A DNA stretch of 64,000 bases from Branchiostoma floridae (Eukaryota; Chordata; Leptocardii; Amphioxiformes; Branchiostomatidae): positions 13,122,034 to 13,186,033 of the forward strand of contig NC_049991.1 of the NCBI RefSeq assembly GCF_000003815.2. The letters are read 5' to 3'. Below, in pieces: positions 13,101 to 23,800 of the stretch (the first letter of the stretch is position 1; every line of letters starts with the position of its first letter). The notes below the pieces were generated by a model. The model was not told the DNA's origin. It saw nothing but the letters and a program-made list of their open reading frames with translations, and did no database searches. The position numbers were made by a program, and so were the translations under genes.

Positions 13101-13920
13101 CAAACCAAACAATAAAAAATAAGCATAACTTCTTGCCATGATGCCTTGGTTAATGTAACAAGTTTTTCTTGTAGCCCATTGTTATTGTTTTGGGTGTTGG
13201 AACAATAACATGTTAACTTTAGTCAGATACAACAGGTGTAATACTGACCCAGCCAGACCAGGTTGACCAGTGCATCCATCCCCTCGATCTTCTCTATGAT
13301 GTTGTTGTCCATTTGCAGCTTGGTTAGACTGGTGAACCTCCACAGGTTATCTATCTTCAAAATGTCTGTTGGTACAGAAGTTTGTTTGATAACAGGTTAG
13401 CATAATATGTATACACTCATGTCATATGCTGTAGGCTTCATGCCACTTTTTGTCAAACTCTATTTTTAATGTTATATGTTATATGTGTATGATACTTCAT
13501 GGTACTGTAAATACATTAATTTTAGTTCTCTGTGATTTCATTTATGGACTACCTTTATATTTTGTGGTAGGAGGGAAATGGTGTTTTTGTGGTGTTTGAA
13601 GTTCTCAGTTTTAAAAAATTCTGCAATACAGTTAGTATTACAAAACACTTTTTTGCTAGGTTATGATTTTGCTTTATAAGAAACCTAAAACTGTGAAAAT
13701 AAAGCTATAGCGAACATTTCATTACATCTTTTTCTGATGGCTTTTGACTTGGGCACTCACTTTTAAAGTCTAGCCTGAGAGCCAGGACATCTGCAAAGTC
13801 GATGCCCTCTTGTTTGGCGATGCGACCAGCCTCGTCCTTTGGACCCTGCTCCTCCACCGCCTTCTGCAGCATCTCCTCATCGATCACTGCTGGCTCCACC
13901 GTGTCGTACAGCCGGCTCAT
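4306..13920 (-). CDS. DRC3: Dynein regulatory complex subunit 3 (DRC3/LRRC48), complete
   Basis: Eleven coding exons on the minus strand: 13920-13761, 13365-13249, 12818-12652, 11659-11513, 7581-7462, 7092-6980, 6599-6425, 6047-5916, 5435-5365, 4977-4854, 4548-4306. They sum to 1569 nt, 522 residues plus stop; human DRC3 is about 523. The start [18 protein letters not shown] is almost identical to the human one as I recall it, and no ATG lies in frame upstream in this exon. Residues ~53-200 are leucine-rich repeats ([34 protein letters not shown]) with an LRR cap ending FLDYRLID. The rest is coiled coil ([69 protein letters not shown]). DRC3 is part of the nexin-dynein regulatory complex that sets ciliary beat. 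Introns 6 and 9 are AT-AC; with GT-AG splicing neither junction keeps frame. Intron 5 (3.9 kb) holds nested transposons and intron 4 a LINE fragment. Confidence 0.96.
4978..5364 (-). other. DRC3 intron 9: U12-type AT-AC intron
   Basis: On the minus strand exon 9 ends ...GCACT and the intron starts ATATCCTTT, the canonical U12 5' splice site. Near the 3' end is TTCCTTAAC, a perfect U12 branch-site consensus, 11 nt before the terminal AC. Splicing 5365 to 4977 gives [14 protein letters not shown], which aligns without gaps to human ENVQSLMAQCRDLE (recalled). No GT donor nearby keeps frame. Confidence 0.93.
6600..6979 (-). other. DRC3 intron 6: U12-type AT-AC intron
   Basis: Minus-strand exon 6 ends ...CTCACTGG followed by ATATCCTTT. 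The intron ends with TTCCTTAAT, then 12 nt to CCCCAC. Joining 6980 to 6599 yields [14 protein letters not shown], matching human ELLETYKDKFVIIC (recalled). The intron also contains the palindromic MITE at 6726-6802. Confidence 0.92.
6726..6802. repeat. Short palindromic MITE (~77 bp)
   Basis: The left arm CCTGGTATCCAGCTGTATTA and the right arm around GGCTGGATACCA are reverse complements with a few mismatches around a short spacer. The left half recurs at 55489-55526 (CCTGGTATCCAGCCGTATTA, then ATAGCTCCCGAGTCTC) in the mucin gene, so this is a dispersed element. Confidence 0.7.
7730..8425. repeat. Tandem repeat array, ~125-135 bp units
   Basis: The motif CAAGAATGGACTCTTCCAG or a close variant recurs near 7735, 7820, 8022, 8141, 8276 and 8403, each followed by an 'aatagaccagtccaaaaata' type segment. 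At least five degenerate units are present. It is internal to Helentron-like copy A and absent from copy B. Confidence 0.7.
8430..8590 (+). promoter_or_regulatory. Promoter-like segment with ATTGG boxes, TATA-like box and inverted repeat inside copy A
   Basis: Two ATTGG (inverted CCAAT) boxes and one direct CCAAT near 8440-8490 are followed by TAGTATATATAGAC near 8510-8523, then a perfect 12-bp inverted repeat GGTCAACGACCT / AGGTCGTTGACC (8554-8565 and 8568-8579) with a 2-nt loop. The layout resembles a pol II core promoter followed by a hairpin, but nothing downstream is coding. Function is inferred only. Confidence 0.35.
8995..10214. mobile_element. hAT-like DNA transposon nested in Helentron-like copy A
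   Basis: Ends are perfect 16-bp inverted repeats: CAGTGTTCTCACCAGG at 8995-9010 and its reverse complement at 10199-10214. They are flanked by a 5-bp direct repeat GGGCA (8990-8994, 10215-10219). Removing the insert and one GGGCA restores the ~162 bp repeat consensus at the junction, which proves nested insertion. The CAGTG ends recall hAT/Charlie TIRs; hAT usually has 8-bp TSDs, so a 5-bp TSD points to an atypical hAT-like group or another superfamily. The interior has no transposase. It holds a TGACGTCA site (~9570), a TCTCGCGAGA site (~9543), and a GC-rich hairpin-prone block at 10090-10190. Confidence 0.8.
10681..11274 (-). mobile_element. Internally deleted mariner element with intact TIRs
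   Basis: TA target duplications (10681-10682, 11273-11274) flank inverted repeats that begin CAGTTACGAGGGGCGTGCAA and agree for about 43 bp with two mismatches. At ~590 bp the element is under half the usual 1.3 kb. Inside are only the two ends of a mariner transposase on the minus strand. It is non-autonomous and lies in DRC3 intron 5. Confidence 0.93.
10762..11083 (-). pseudogene. Mariner transposase remnant: N-terminal HTH plus C-terminal tail, core deleted
   Basis: The 5' part (from 11083) begins [18 protein letters not shown] and shows a paired-like helix-turn-helix ending in APRPGRPS, typical of mariner transposase residues 1-70. After a deletion and frame change, the other frame gives [16 protein letters not shown] and a stop at 10762-10764, the usual mariner C-terminus. 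The whole catalytic DD(34)D core is missing, so no active enzyme can be made. Confidence 0.88.
11929..12553 (-). mobile_element. 5'-truncated LINE (CR1/L2/Jockey-like), 3' end
   Basis: A 171-codon open frame (12547-12032, minus) encodes the C-terminal part of a non-LTR reverse transcriptase polyprotein: [36 protein letters not shown], then [13 protein letters not shown]. After the stop a short 3' UTR ends in a hexanucleotide tail (GATACA)n at about 11929-11955. This is the classic outcome of truncated target-primed insertion. It sits in DRC3 intron 4 in the gene's own orientation. Confidence 0.85.
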
Positions 13921-14650
13921 GGTGATGGCGTCTCCGAACACGCACTAGTTCAATTACGGAACTCCTGCAGCAACTTTGGAGAAAAAAGGAAATTTTAGCA
14001 CTGTGATCATATTTTCTCATTGGAGCAATGATACATATTTTCATTGTAACTATGAAAGAAGAATGTATGACTATGAAGAGAAGTGAGGAAGATGAACCGC
14101 CTAATGTGTGGTGATTGCCGACCAATGGAAAAAAAGCAGCGAGAGATGAGCCCACAAGAACGAAGCACGGAGAGAGAGAGAATAAAGCACATGTGACCAG
14201 TAACCGACTAACCGACTAAGAGACAACAATTGTAACTGTAATATCAGTAACGTTATGCTGTTACTGTTGAAACTTCAATTGTACTTTATGGTATGAAAAT
14301 TGGCACACAATTGCCTTACCAATAAAACAAAACATCAGTTTGATAAGAATACCTTGGGTTCCTTTCAATGTTTTCGCAAAGTGTGAATTCCCAGTAACTC
14401 TATTCAAAATCCTTGTAATCAAAACAAACTATTGGTTTAACGGCTCGCCCCTCCCCATATATGTATTTTGGTAAGAGCTACGTCTGTCATTATGATAAGA
14501 AATACCTGGATGACAACCTTATATAGGACAGAGTTTCCTACAAAGACAAGTTCATTGTCAAACCTGTGAAAATAGCTACTCGAGAGACACGAATCTATGA
14601 AACTCTGCCCAAATCTCTTCGCTGCCTTTCGACCCACCAAAACAAGTTTC

Positions 14651-14659
14651 AAAATGGCG
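14651..14659 (+). promoter_or_regulatory. YY1-like site
   Basis: AAAATGGCG matches the YY1 core AANATGGCG, a position-restricted element often found just downstream of TSSs of TATA-less promoters. It is three bases before the X-box. Confidence 0.5.
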
Positions 14660-14661
14660 CC

Positions 14662-14674
14662 GTTGTCTAGCAAC
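14662..14674. promoter_or_regulatory. X-box (RFX-type) motif in the DRC3/TOM1 promoter
   Basis: GTTGTCTAGCAAC is two imperfect inverted half sites (GTTGYC / RGCAAC) separated by 1 bp, matching the RFX X-box. RFX factors with FOXJ1 drive motile-cilium genes, and DRC3 is one. It lies ~740 bp upstream of the DRC3 ATG and ~220 bp upstream of the TOM1 ATG. Confidence 0.7.
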
Positions 14675-14894
14675 TTGTAACCTCTGACCTTAGGGAAAGA
14701 AAATCTTGTAAAATTTTCAAGAAATTGCACTGCATGTGTACCTACTGATTTGAATTTATTTGTGTTTGATAAAATAGCCTAAACAGCTATAAAAATTTTG
14801 TTATATTTTGGCGAGGTTCCTCGAAGGTGCAAAGGGTATGACGTCATTGCCTATATTTACTGCCATTCCCTCCCATCCATCGTACCAAGGCAAG

Positions 14895-17800
14895 ATGTCG
14901 TTCTTCGGAGGTAACCCGTTCAGCTCCCAAGTTGGGCAGCAGATAGGTACGTCTTACATCACGCCAGTCAAATTTTCTTTCTGTCACGTCGTACCTTATC
15001 ATTCCATCTATCTATGTCGTAAACTTAGCGGGCTAGAAAATCATCAGCTATGATAAATTTGAATGTTATAATTGAACAGTCTGTCTGGCCACCTTGCAGT
15101 GTTGCTGTGCTTCCGCGTTCGAAACATATATATCGTCAGCTATCAACAGACTGCACTGCCTACTTTTGTGACCAATATAATTTGTCCCTGAGTTGAAGCG
15201 TTCAGACTCATGTCGTAATGTGTCTATGGAATCCATCGAATTATATGCTTGTCTGTATTCTATGCGTGTAAGATGTTAAACTGATTTTGACGTAGCTCTG
15301 TCGCAGAATTATATTTTGATGTTGCACTGCGTCGGTTAACTTCCGTATATAAGATTATGTAATGGAAATTTTTAAGTTATTTGTTATCTAGAAAAACTGG
15401 TATCTTTAACGCCTTGTGACACTTAAGAATCTTTAGAAGAAAAATGCTCCGAATCTCCTTACACCTTCACACCATAGGTTCCCTAATGTCTACTTTGTTT
15501 ATGCAGTTCATCATTTGACAGTATAAGAAATTAAGTGCCAAANNNNNNNNNNNNNNNNNNNNNNNNNNNNNNNNNNNNNNNNNNNNNNNNNNNNNNNNNN
15601 NNNNNNNNNNNNNNNNNNNNNNNNNNNNNNNNNNNNNNNNNNTAGAAAAGGGGGGGCAAAGGGGGGAATATCCAACCTGGGAGGAAGTGCATAGGGGGCC
15701 AAGGGTTAATCGGTGCAAGCAACTAAGGGACCCCCTTAGGGATGTGTCTGGGAGGCCTTGCCTTGCAGCATGTCAGGAACACAAGTACCAGCACTGTGTT
15801 TGTGTATGTTTGTGGGTGTGTAAATGTGTGTGTGTGTGTGTGTGTAAGAATGGGCTTGCCAGCAACAGAAATTTGTTTCTTTATTGAATATCTATCTTCT
15901 AGAACAGAAACTATCTCAGCTTGTGCAACAAGAAGGGAGAGCATAAATCACTTGCTCACTGTAAACTAAAGCTAAACTTGTATTGACCAAGGGGGGTACT
16001 GTATAATTACATGTACCTCATTGTTCTCTATGCTAGTATGCCATGTTGACATATACAGTCTTAGTAGTCACATAGCATTTTTGAGGCTGTGGATTGTTAT
16101 CCACTGTACAATTTTTGTGTCCAGGACAGAGCCCAATCCTCTCCTTCCACTGACAATAATCTCTCCAACCCCCTTGTACAAGTTGGAGTGGGGAAAGTAC
16201 TGTTAACAGATTTTGTGACATGTCAAAGGATTTGAACCCAGGACCTCTGTTTTCTAGGTCTAACACCCTAAAGCATTTACCGAACACAGTACTGGTACAG
16301 TACATGAATGTGTTCCTGACAGCTGCAAGGCAAGGAAGGCCTCCCAGACACTTTCCCCAAGGGTCCAGCCAGTGGACACTGGCAGGGTTGAAAATTAGCA
16401 ATTACTATGCCTGTCAATCAGCTATTTTGGCTGAGTGCCACATGATGGGGGTATGAATGGGGGGATCTGAGTAGCCTGACGTGATAGCCAGGCCAGGTAG
16501 ACAGGCCAGGTAGCCTGGCCTGGTAGACAGCCCAGCCTTTTAAGCGAACCCGATCATATGTATCATATGACTATAACAGGTGGTACCAATTTCATCTAGC
16601 TCATGGCCAAATGTGATGTGGCTGATCCTGTCTTGGCCCACCTGCAATATAGTACTATTATGCTAACAGAGAAGCTTAGTGTTGTGATTTAAGAATTCAA
16701 ACTGGATCATTTTGACTTTGGCTTAATCCAGGTCAGGGCTAATGTACCACAACAGTAGTGACCCAGAATAAGTACAAAGGCCATGTTTTGTTATCCAAGC
16801 ACAGCTGCATAAATACTAGAAATCTAGCTCACATGAGTCACAATCAACAACACCTACTAGTACCTTAGCGCCCAATTTGTCTCTATACACCCAAAGCCTT
16901 AGTACCATTGAGGACAGAAAAAAAGACTAGATTCTCAAATTTTGCAGTTTGCTTCAGAATATTTGCAATGTTTGAGGCTCTTAAACTGTCATGTAAGGTA
17001 TTAGGATTTCAAATTGCCAATCAACTAGAAATAATTTCTACTGAATTCTGCAAATTCTCTTAAGGGGTTAGACATTCCATGCAAATTCAGCAAAGTGGAG
17101 AGCTATAATTGTCCTTAATTGACCATAATTGAAGACCTTACTTATTAGCCAGTTAATGCCAATATGGCACTTTTTCATTTATAACAGTCCTGCTGCCAGC
17201 TTAGAATAATGAAATTGAATTAGATAGATTCTGACATTAAAATGCCTTTTGTCTGTTTTCATTCTCCATACTATTCAAGAATGTTTCTCAAGTTTTACCT
17301 AAGAGAAGTAAACAATGGTGTTTATGTCATTTTCTCTTTTTTTTTTTGTAAATTGTATATGCAAAACTTAAATTTAAAAAAATTTAGGAATTCAGGATAT
17401 CACTTGTCTTTTAATATCTTTTGATTTCCTGAAACATCAACCAACATATCAAACAATGTGTGCACTATGTAATTATGGTCATATAGATGAATTACACTGT
17501 CTTACTCTTCAAGCAGAGGTTTGGCTGTGGCTGCTTTTTTTACATACTTTTTGACATTTTTAACAGGCTTTTTATTTTCTACATTATCACTATGTTTCTC
17601 ATCCTGCAAGACACAAGGAAAACGGTACAAAATAGAAAGCCTGATAAAAATGCCAAAAATTAAGTAAAAATATGTCACAAAACAGCCAATGACGAACCTC
17701 TTCTTGGAGAGTGGATTACACTTTCCAGTGGAATGATAAAACAACTCTTGTCTGTTTTCAGAACAAGCCACAGACGCAACCTTGGGCAATGAGAACTGGG

Positions 17801-20800
17801 CCATGATGATGGAAATATGTGACATCATCAACGAAACTGATGAAGGGTGGGTAACAGCATATCAAACAGACATTTTACTTTTTTAGACTGCGATAAAAAA
17901 AAACTTCTTGCATAAACAGATTTGTTCATTTAATGATCAGTATGATGTTTATATGTAAACCCTTACACCCAGCTAAGGTATTAAAGGAAGTGTAATAGTA
18001 CTTGTACTGATATATATAAAATAGAATAGGTCCAGAGGTATACTATGATGAGTATGTTTTAAGATACTAAGCGATATATCAAATCATTTAATGCATATTT
18101 TCACATTCTACTTAACACACTTGTGTAAAGCATGTGCTTCCGACTGACATTGTCTCAAGTATGCTTAAATGCTTACACATGGCTGCACTCATTGATTTTG
18201 TTCAAGTAGATCAAATTTTTTCCTGTTACATGTTGCTGCTTGCATCAGCACTGAGTTACCAAACATCATATATGTGTACCCAGGTAGTTAGGCTGATTGT
18301 GATTTTATACATATATTGGCATTATATTTGTTACTTACTAATATTAATGTTTATTTTGCTAAGATTCAGACCTTATATGTCTTTGCCTCTGATGATATTC
18401 ATTATATTGTTATAAATTTGTTTTTCCTCCTTATAATCTAGCAATTTTATTGTTTTATTATCAAAAGGACACTGATGTAACTAGAAAGGCCGACATTTGC
18501 TTAGGAGCAAATACAGCATATTGCAATCCATCTTCATCCTTGCAAAAATCTCAAAATTCAACAATTTGAAGTAATGTTTGCTCAAAGGGAAAATGAAGTA
18601 CTGTGGGTACGTGTCCTACACACCTTCATGCCGAATTCTAGGTCATTTGGTTTCAATATAAGGGCATAGAAGCCAAAAATATACATTTTTTAGTTAAAAA
18701 TGGCTAAAAATCCCAAAATAACTCATTTTATAAGTGCTCTATGAAGAAAGTGTTGATGGGGTCCTGTTGTCATATGTCCAATTTACCTTTGTACTAAATT
18801 TCAGGTCATTTGGTTTACATACAAGGGCATAGAAGCCAAATATATACATTTTTAGTCAAAAATGACTGAAAACCCCCAAATAACTAATTTTTGAAGTGAT
18901 CTATGAAGAAAGTGTCAATGGGGTTCTGTGAGCATATGTTCAATGCACCTCTGTACCAAATTTCAGGTCATTTGGTTTCTATACAAGGGCACAGGAGCAA
19001 AAAATATACATTTTTAGTCCAAAATGGCCAAAAACCCTAAAATAACTCATACTTGGAGTAAACAATGAATAAAGTATTGATGGGGTTATGTGATCATATG
19101 TCAAACGCACCTATGTACCAAATTTCAGGTCATTTGGTTTTAATACAAGGTCATAGGAGCCAAAAATATACATTTTTAGTCAAAAATGGCCAAAAACCCT
19201 AAAATAAATAATTTTTGAAGTGATCTATGAAGAAGATGTTAATGGTTTTCTGTGCTCATACGTCCAATGCACCTCTGTACCAAATTTCAGGTCATTAGCT
19301 TGTAATACCAGGGCACAGGGGCCTAAAAAAGTAAAATATACATATTTTGTCTAAAAATGACCCAAAAAAAATATCATAAATTCTAAGGCCTCTATCAAGA
19401 AAGTGAAAAAAACGTCTGGGGGTATTTGCTATTTCTACCACCCTGCCAAATTTCAGCTCATTTGGCCCAAAAATGAAAAAATTAATCCCATTTGAAGATT
19501 TGACAGGAGAAGAAGAAGAAGAGACAAAGGAAAAGCAATTAAATATATTGCAATCCCATACTGTAGTATGGATTGCAATATAAGAATATAATGTTGTCAT
19601 TCATGCCAGTGGTCATTGTATCAAACGTTATTGTCTGTGTTGTTTCATTATGATTGAGATGTGAGATGTCATGAATAAACAGAGGGACCATTTTTTAAGA
19701 CCACATGCTGCGCTGTATGCCTAGACTAATTTTCTTCAGAAGGCTGCTGTTTATAGAGATCTAGATGCATGTTTTGAGCTACCAACTGTGCATGCTATAT
19801 TTGGTGACAAAAATTGTCCACTGGTCAGCTAGCATGATCGTTCAAGTCCATAAGTGAATTACTGAACAATCAATGCTTGAATGGATACTTTTAGGACAAA
19901 GATAGGAGAGGCACATTTCTTGTTTGTTTGTTTGAACCTTTATTTATTCATGAGAAACTAAGATTGGTTGCTTTTCATTGAGGTCATGAGGGAGGTATGG
20001 GTCAGCTAAGATATAACACATATAGAGATTACATCAAGTCCGAATAAATCTCTCTATATATTTGTTGTATTGATCTTTAATAGGCATGCAATTATTTTCA
20101 AAAGTACAGCCATATACATGTACTGCTACATTCAGCTTCTAAATTAATCAAAACCATTAAGCTATGGTCAGTGGTATGATATGATATGGCTCAATGTTAA
20201 TCATTCATTTAGACAGATGATTTAAGCAGTGTCACTCAGATTATATTAACCAAATATAAAAGCCTATAACACTTTTCATTTCATACATTTCAGCTGCATG
20301 CCAGAATCATGCCACTTCCCCACAACTTTTTTTTTTCATCTCACTTTGCCAATATTTCTGATGTCGGTAATTTGAAGTGTTTCTTGAAGGCCTCAGGATG
20401 CAGTAAAAGCCATCAAGGGACGGTTTCAGACCAAGGCCCAGAGATATGGCTGCAACCACAAAGTCATCGAGCTCTCCTTATTAGTAAGTTTTTCTCCTCA
20501 GCTTCTGCGCTGCATCAGCTTTTTGTTTCAAATTGTGATTGTATGGTTTTTAGGCCCAAAGACGCCCTAAAGGCCATCAAAAGACGACTGCAGACCAAGG
20601 GCAACCACAAGGTGCTGATGCTAACCCTTACGGTATGTCGTCTTTTCTATTCTATTGTTACAGTATACTACATTCTAAACGGTAAAAGGCAAATCCCAGC
20701 TCTGGGCACAGCATTAGTGCAGCCTTTGCTGCTGCCGAAATATCTGGAAACATTTTGTACCAAAATAGTACATGTACAAACAAAATGTGGGAGTGAATTT

Positions 20801-23800
20801 ATGCATGGCTGCAATATGCTATTTTCTTTCTTTACTTCATTCTGCCATGTCACAAAGTATATATCTTTGCGTTAATGTATTTCTTTTTCTTTAATTGCTG
20901 GATTAGCAACAGATATGTTCCCCATTAAGAATTTGATATATTTTGAAAATGAAGAGCTGGCAGATGGACTCGATATGTGATGGTAAGGCAGATATGTCAT
21001 TTAAGTCAGTACATTTTTGTACATAAAGTGGACTTTGGGAAGAAAAGGGTGTTCACTCATGAAGAACTGTTTTTGACTCTTGACCTTGACCATCAGATCA
21101 GTTCAGTTCATTGTTATTGGAGTGTAGTGCTCTCACAGTTGTTTTAGACTTTCATGACTTTCATAATTTCAAGCCTATACAGAGCCATTCAATAAATAGC
21201 AATGTACAAATTAGGTTTCTTCCACCAAACAGAATTTTTGTCACAATTTCTTAAAGTTAAATTTACTAAACATTGCATGCATATAGAAGAATTCATGTGA
21301 CAAATCCATTTGTACCTACATGGTATGCTCCACGCTCCAGACAATATTATGCATGCTAAATTTATCTCACCATGGCTACTAAATTATACATGCACCAGCT
21401 GTATGCATGTGTGTACATGTAGCTCAAAATGTTGTATACAAATAGCTAAAACATTCAGAATGGCATTAAAAACAGCTGGTATTACTATATTAGTATACAC
21501 AGTGTGGATATATCTTTTGCAATTGTCTAGCTTGATCAAGAGGGATTTTGTTATAACATGCCAGCCTGAATTCTTGCTTCACAAATCCAAACATATGTAT
21601 GATGTCAATGCCATTAGTCTCAGTGGTTCCAGTATTATTACTCTAAGTGGTTTAACTCTGTTCCTTGTCTGGCCTTTACTTGACATCCAGGTTCTTGAAA
21701 CCTGCGTGAAGAACTGCGGACACAGGTTCCACGTGCTGGTGGCCAACAAGGACTTCGTGAACGAGATGGTGAAGATCATCCAGCCCAAGAACAACCCCTC
21801 CACCACGCTTCAGGAGCGCGTCCTCAGCCTGATCCAGACCATGTCCGACGCCTTCAGAAACTACCCAGACCTGCAGGGGGTCGTCCAGGTGCACGAAGAG
21901 CTCAGGTCTAAAGGTAAGGCAGCCATTGCTAGCACTTCTAGTCGTATGTCATACATTGTATTTTTATCTAGTAGTACCTTCAATCTTCTTAGCAATCAAA
22001 TTACAGGCTACCCAAGTAGGACTATCTCCAATTTAGATTTTTTCTCCATTCCTCTCATTGTTTGGGAGCCAAATGTTGTTGATTTTCCTGGTTACGTATG
22101 TCATTTTAAGCTCATGAAAGTTCATTTCAGCTTCATGTCATTTTTGGGACGGATGGGGTAAAATTAGTTTCCGTCCCAACAAGCAAATTTCCGTCTTGGG
22201 ACGGAAGGACAGGTCCTGGAGACAGCCCTGTGCCCAAGACAATAAGATTTACATGTAAATTCATATACACTGTGAAAAAAAGTACAGTCATGTATTATAT
22301 TACTATATGGAATGCATGTGGAAATAAAACCTGTACAAGTGACCATATTTGCATATATAAGGACCACCTGGTCTATGTGACCACATGTTAGTGATCCCTA
22401 AGTTTTTCCCATTGACATAAGCATTTAGTATGCTGTCTCTAGTGACCACCTGACCACATAGACCAGATTTTATCAGTGGCCTCTGATTGATCAGTTGGAC
22501 AGGTTTGACTGTAGCTACTCTTGGACATCACAAAGAATACTGTCATGCATTGACATTCAATTTGTTATGGGATTTATTTAGCAAATTGTGTTTGGAATGT
22601 TATGAATGTTTACATCATTTGGATTACATTTTCTTCAGGAGTGGAGTTTCCCATGACAGACTTGGACAACCTGGCACCAATCCACACACCAGAGAGGGTA
22701 AGACACAGAACAGCATGCCTTATATATTTCTTCTGAACATTCAGCCAGGCTTTTTTGTCCAATCACACCATCTTTATGATTGCTTTTTAATCCTGACACT
22801 GCAACCCTTCTCTCTTGCATCAAGTCACTCTTTCATATGCTTTCAATCTGATTGATTTGATCTGGTTTACTTTCTCTAGAGTGTACCTCCAGAACTGGAC
22901 CCTGCCATAGCTAGGACTAGACCTGTAAGTCTTCCTCTTAAATGTGTCTGGAGTCCTGAAGGTTTGAAGCTAGAATAAATATGTATTAATGGAAGTCTTT
23001 CAGGGGTGCAGGTATCAGATTTTTATTTTCTTAATATGTAGACCAGAAAATTCAGTTTGGGTATGATGGAACAGTTTGAAGGTGGCCTTGTTAGAAATGG
23101 TGGAAGAATGGTGAAGACACAAAATGTCATGTATTCTGCAATTCTTAAGGCTCTTACTTCTTTACTTCTTTTTACTTTATGCCTGCACTTGTGCCTTAAT
23201 GATAATAAGTGCATACTTTATGCTACTTTGTTCCTAATTGTTCTGTAGCAACTACTACTCTTGCTAGCTAGTATACTTGTAGACAAGACATATACAGTAG
23301 ATGATATTCAAGTGGCTGCAGTTTGTTTCTGTTCCTCTAGGTGGCAATCATGTATAGCCAAGATGCAGTGCATGATCAGACTCCATGCAGATAACATATA
23401 CTTATGATGACTATGTGACAAACCTTTTGTTACTACAATATTCTTCAAACAGTGATGGTTTTTGAAAGGCATAAAGACATACCTCCAAATTGTTAATGTT
23501 TTGTAGCACATCTTGTTCACAAATTGACCTAGTCTCACGAGAGAGCACGAGACTAGGTCCAGACTTAGGTAGGCCCCCTGCCATCTTGTGCTGTACAGAT
23601 AGGTATGTCTCTACCATGTCAGAAGAGAAGAAGAAGAACATGTATGCCTTTCAAAAACTGTCACTGTTTGAAGAATATTGTTGTAACTGTATTCATCGTG
23701 ACTGATGAACCTCTTCAACGAGTGACAAACATTGTTTTCCTGCCCCTTATCACCACCAGATGAGTGTATGTCATCTGCATGAATTATGAAGATGACATAC

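Larger units (their letters stand above)
13921..14894. promoter_or_regulatory. Shared divergent promoter DRC3 / TOM1
   Basis: The two ATG codons point away from each other 974 bp apart, and both 5' UTRs must lie here. On the minus strand CTGCAG followed by GAGTTCC near 13965 could be a 5' UTR splice acceptor for DRC3. The middle (14630-14700) has the X-box and a YY1-like site listed separately. Exact TSSs cannot be read from sequence. Confidence 0.7.

Noticed and set aside
14808-14894. In-frame ATGs upstream of the chosen TOM1 start
   Set aside because: The TOM1 family begins M(D/E/S)F.GNPFS; the upstream 29 codons resemble no family member and sit in the promoter/5' UTR.
15467-15722. Open frames crossing the N gap
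   Set aside because: They exist only because unknown bases are read through.
21310-21690. Upstream extension of the frame containing TOM1 exon 4
   Set aside because: This part is intron: exon 4 begins after the acceptor at 21690, matching the family; the extension has no similarity.
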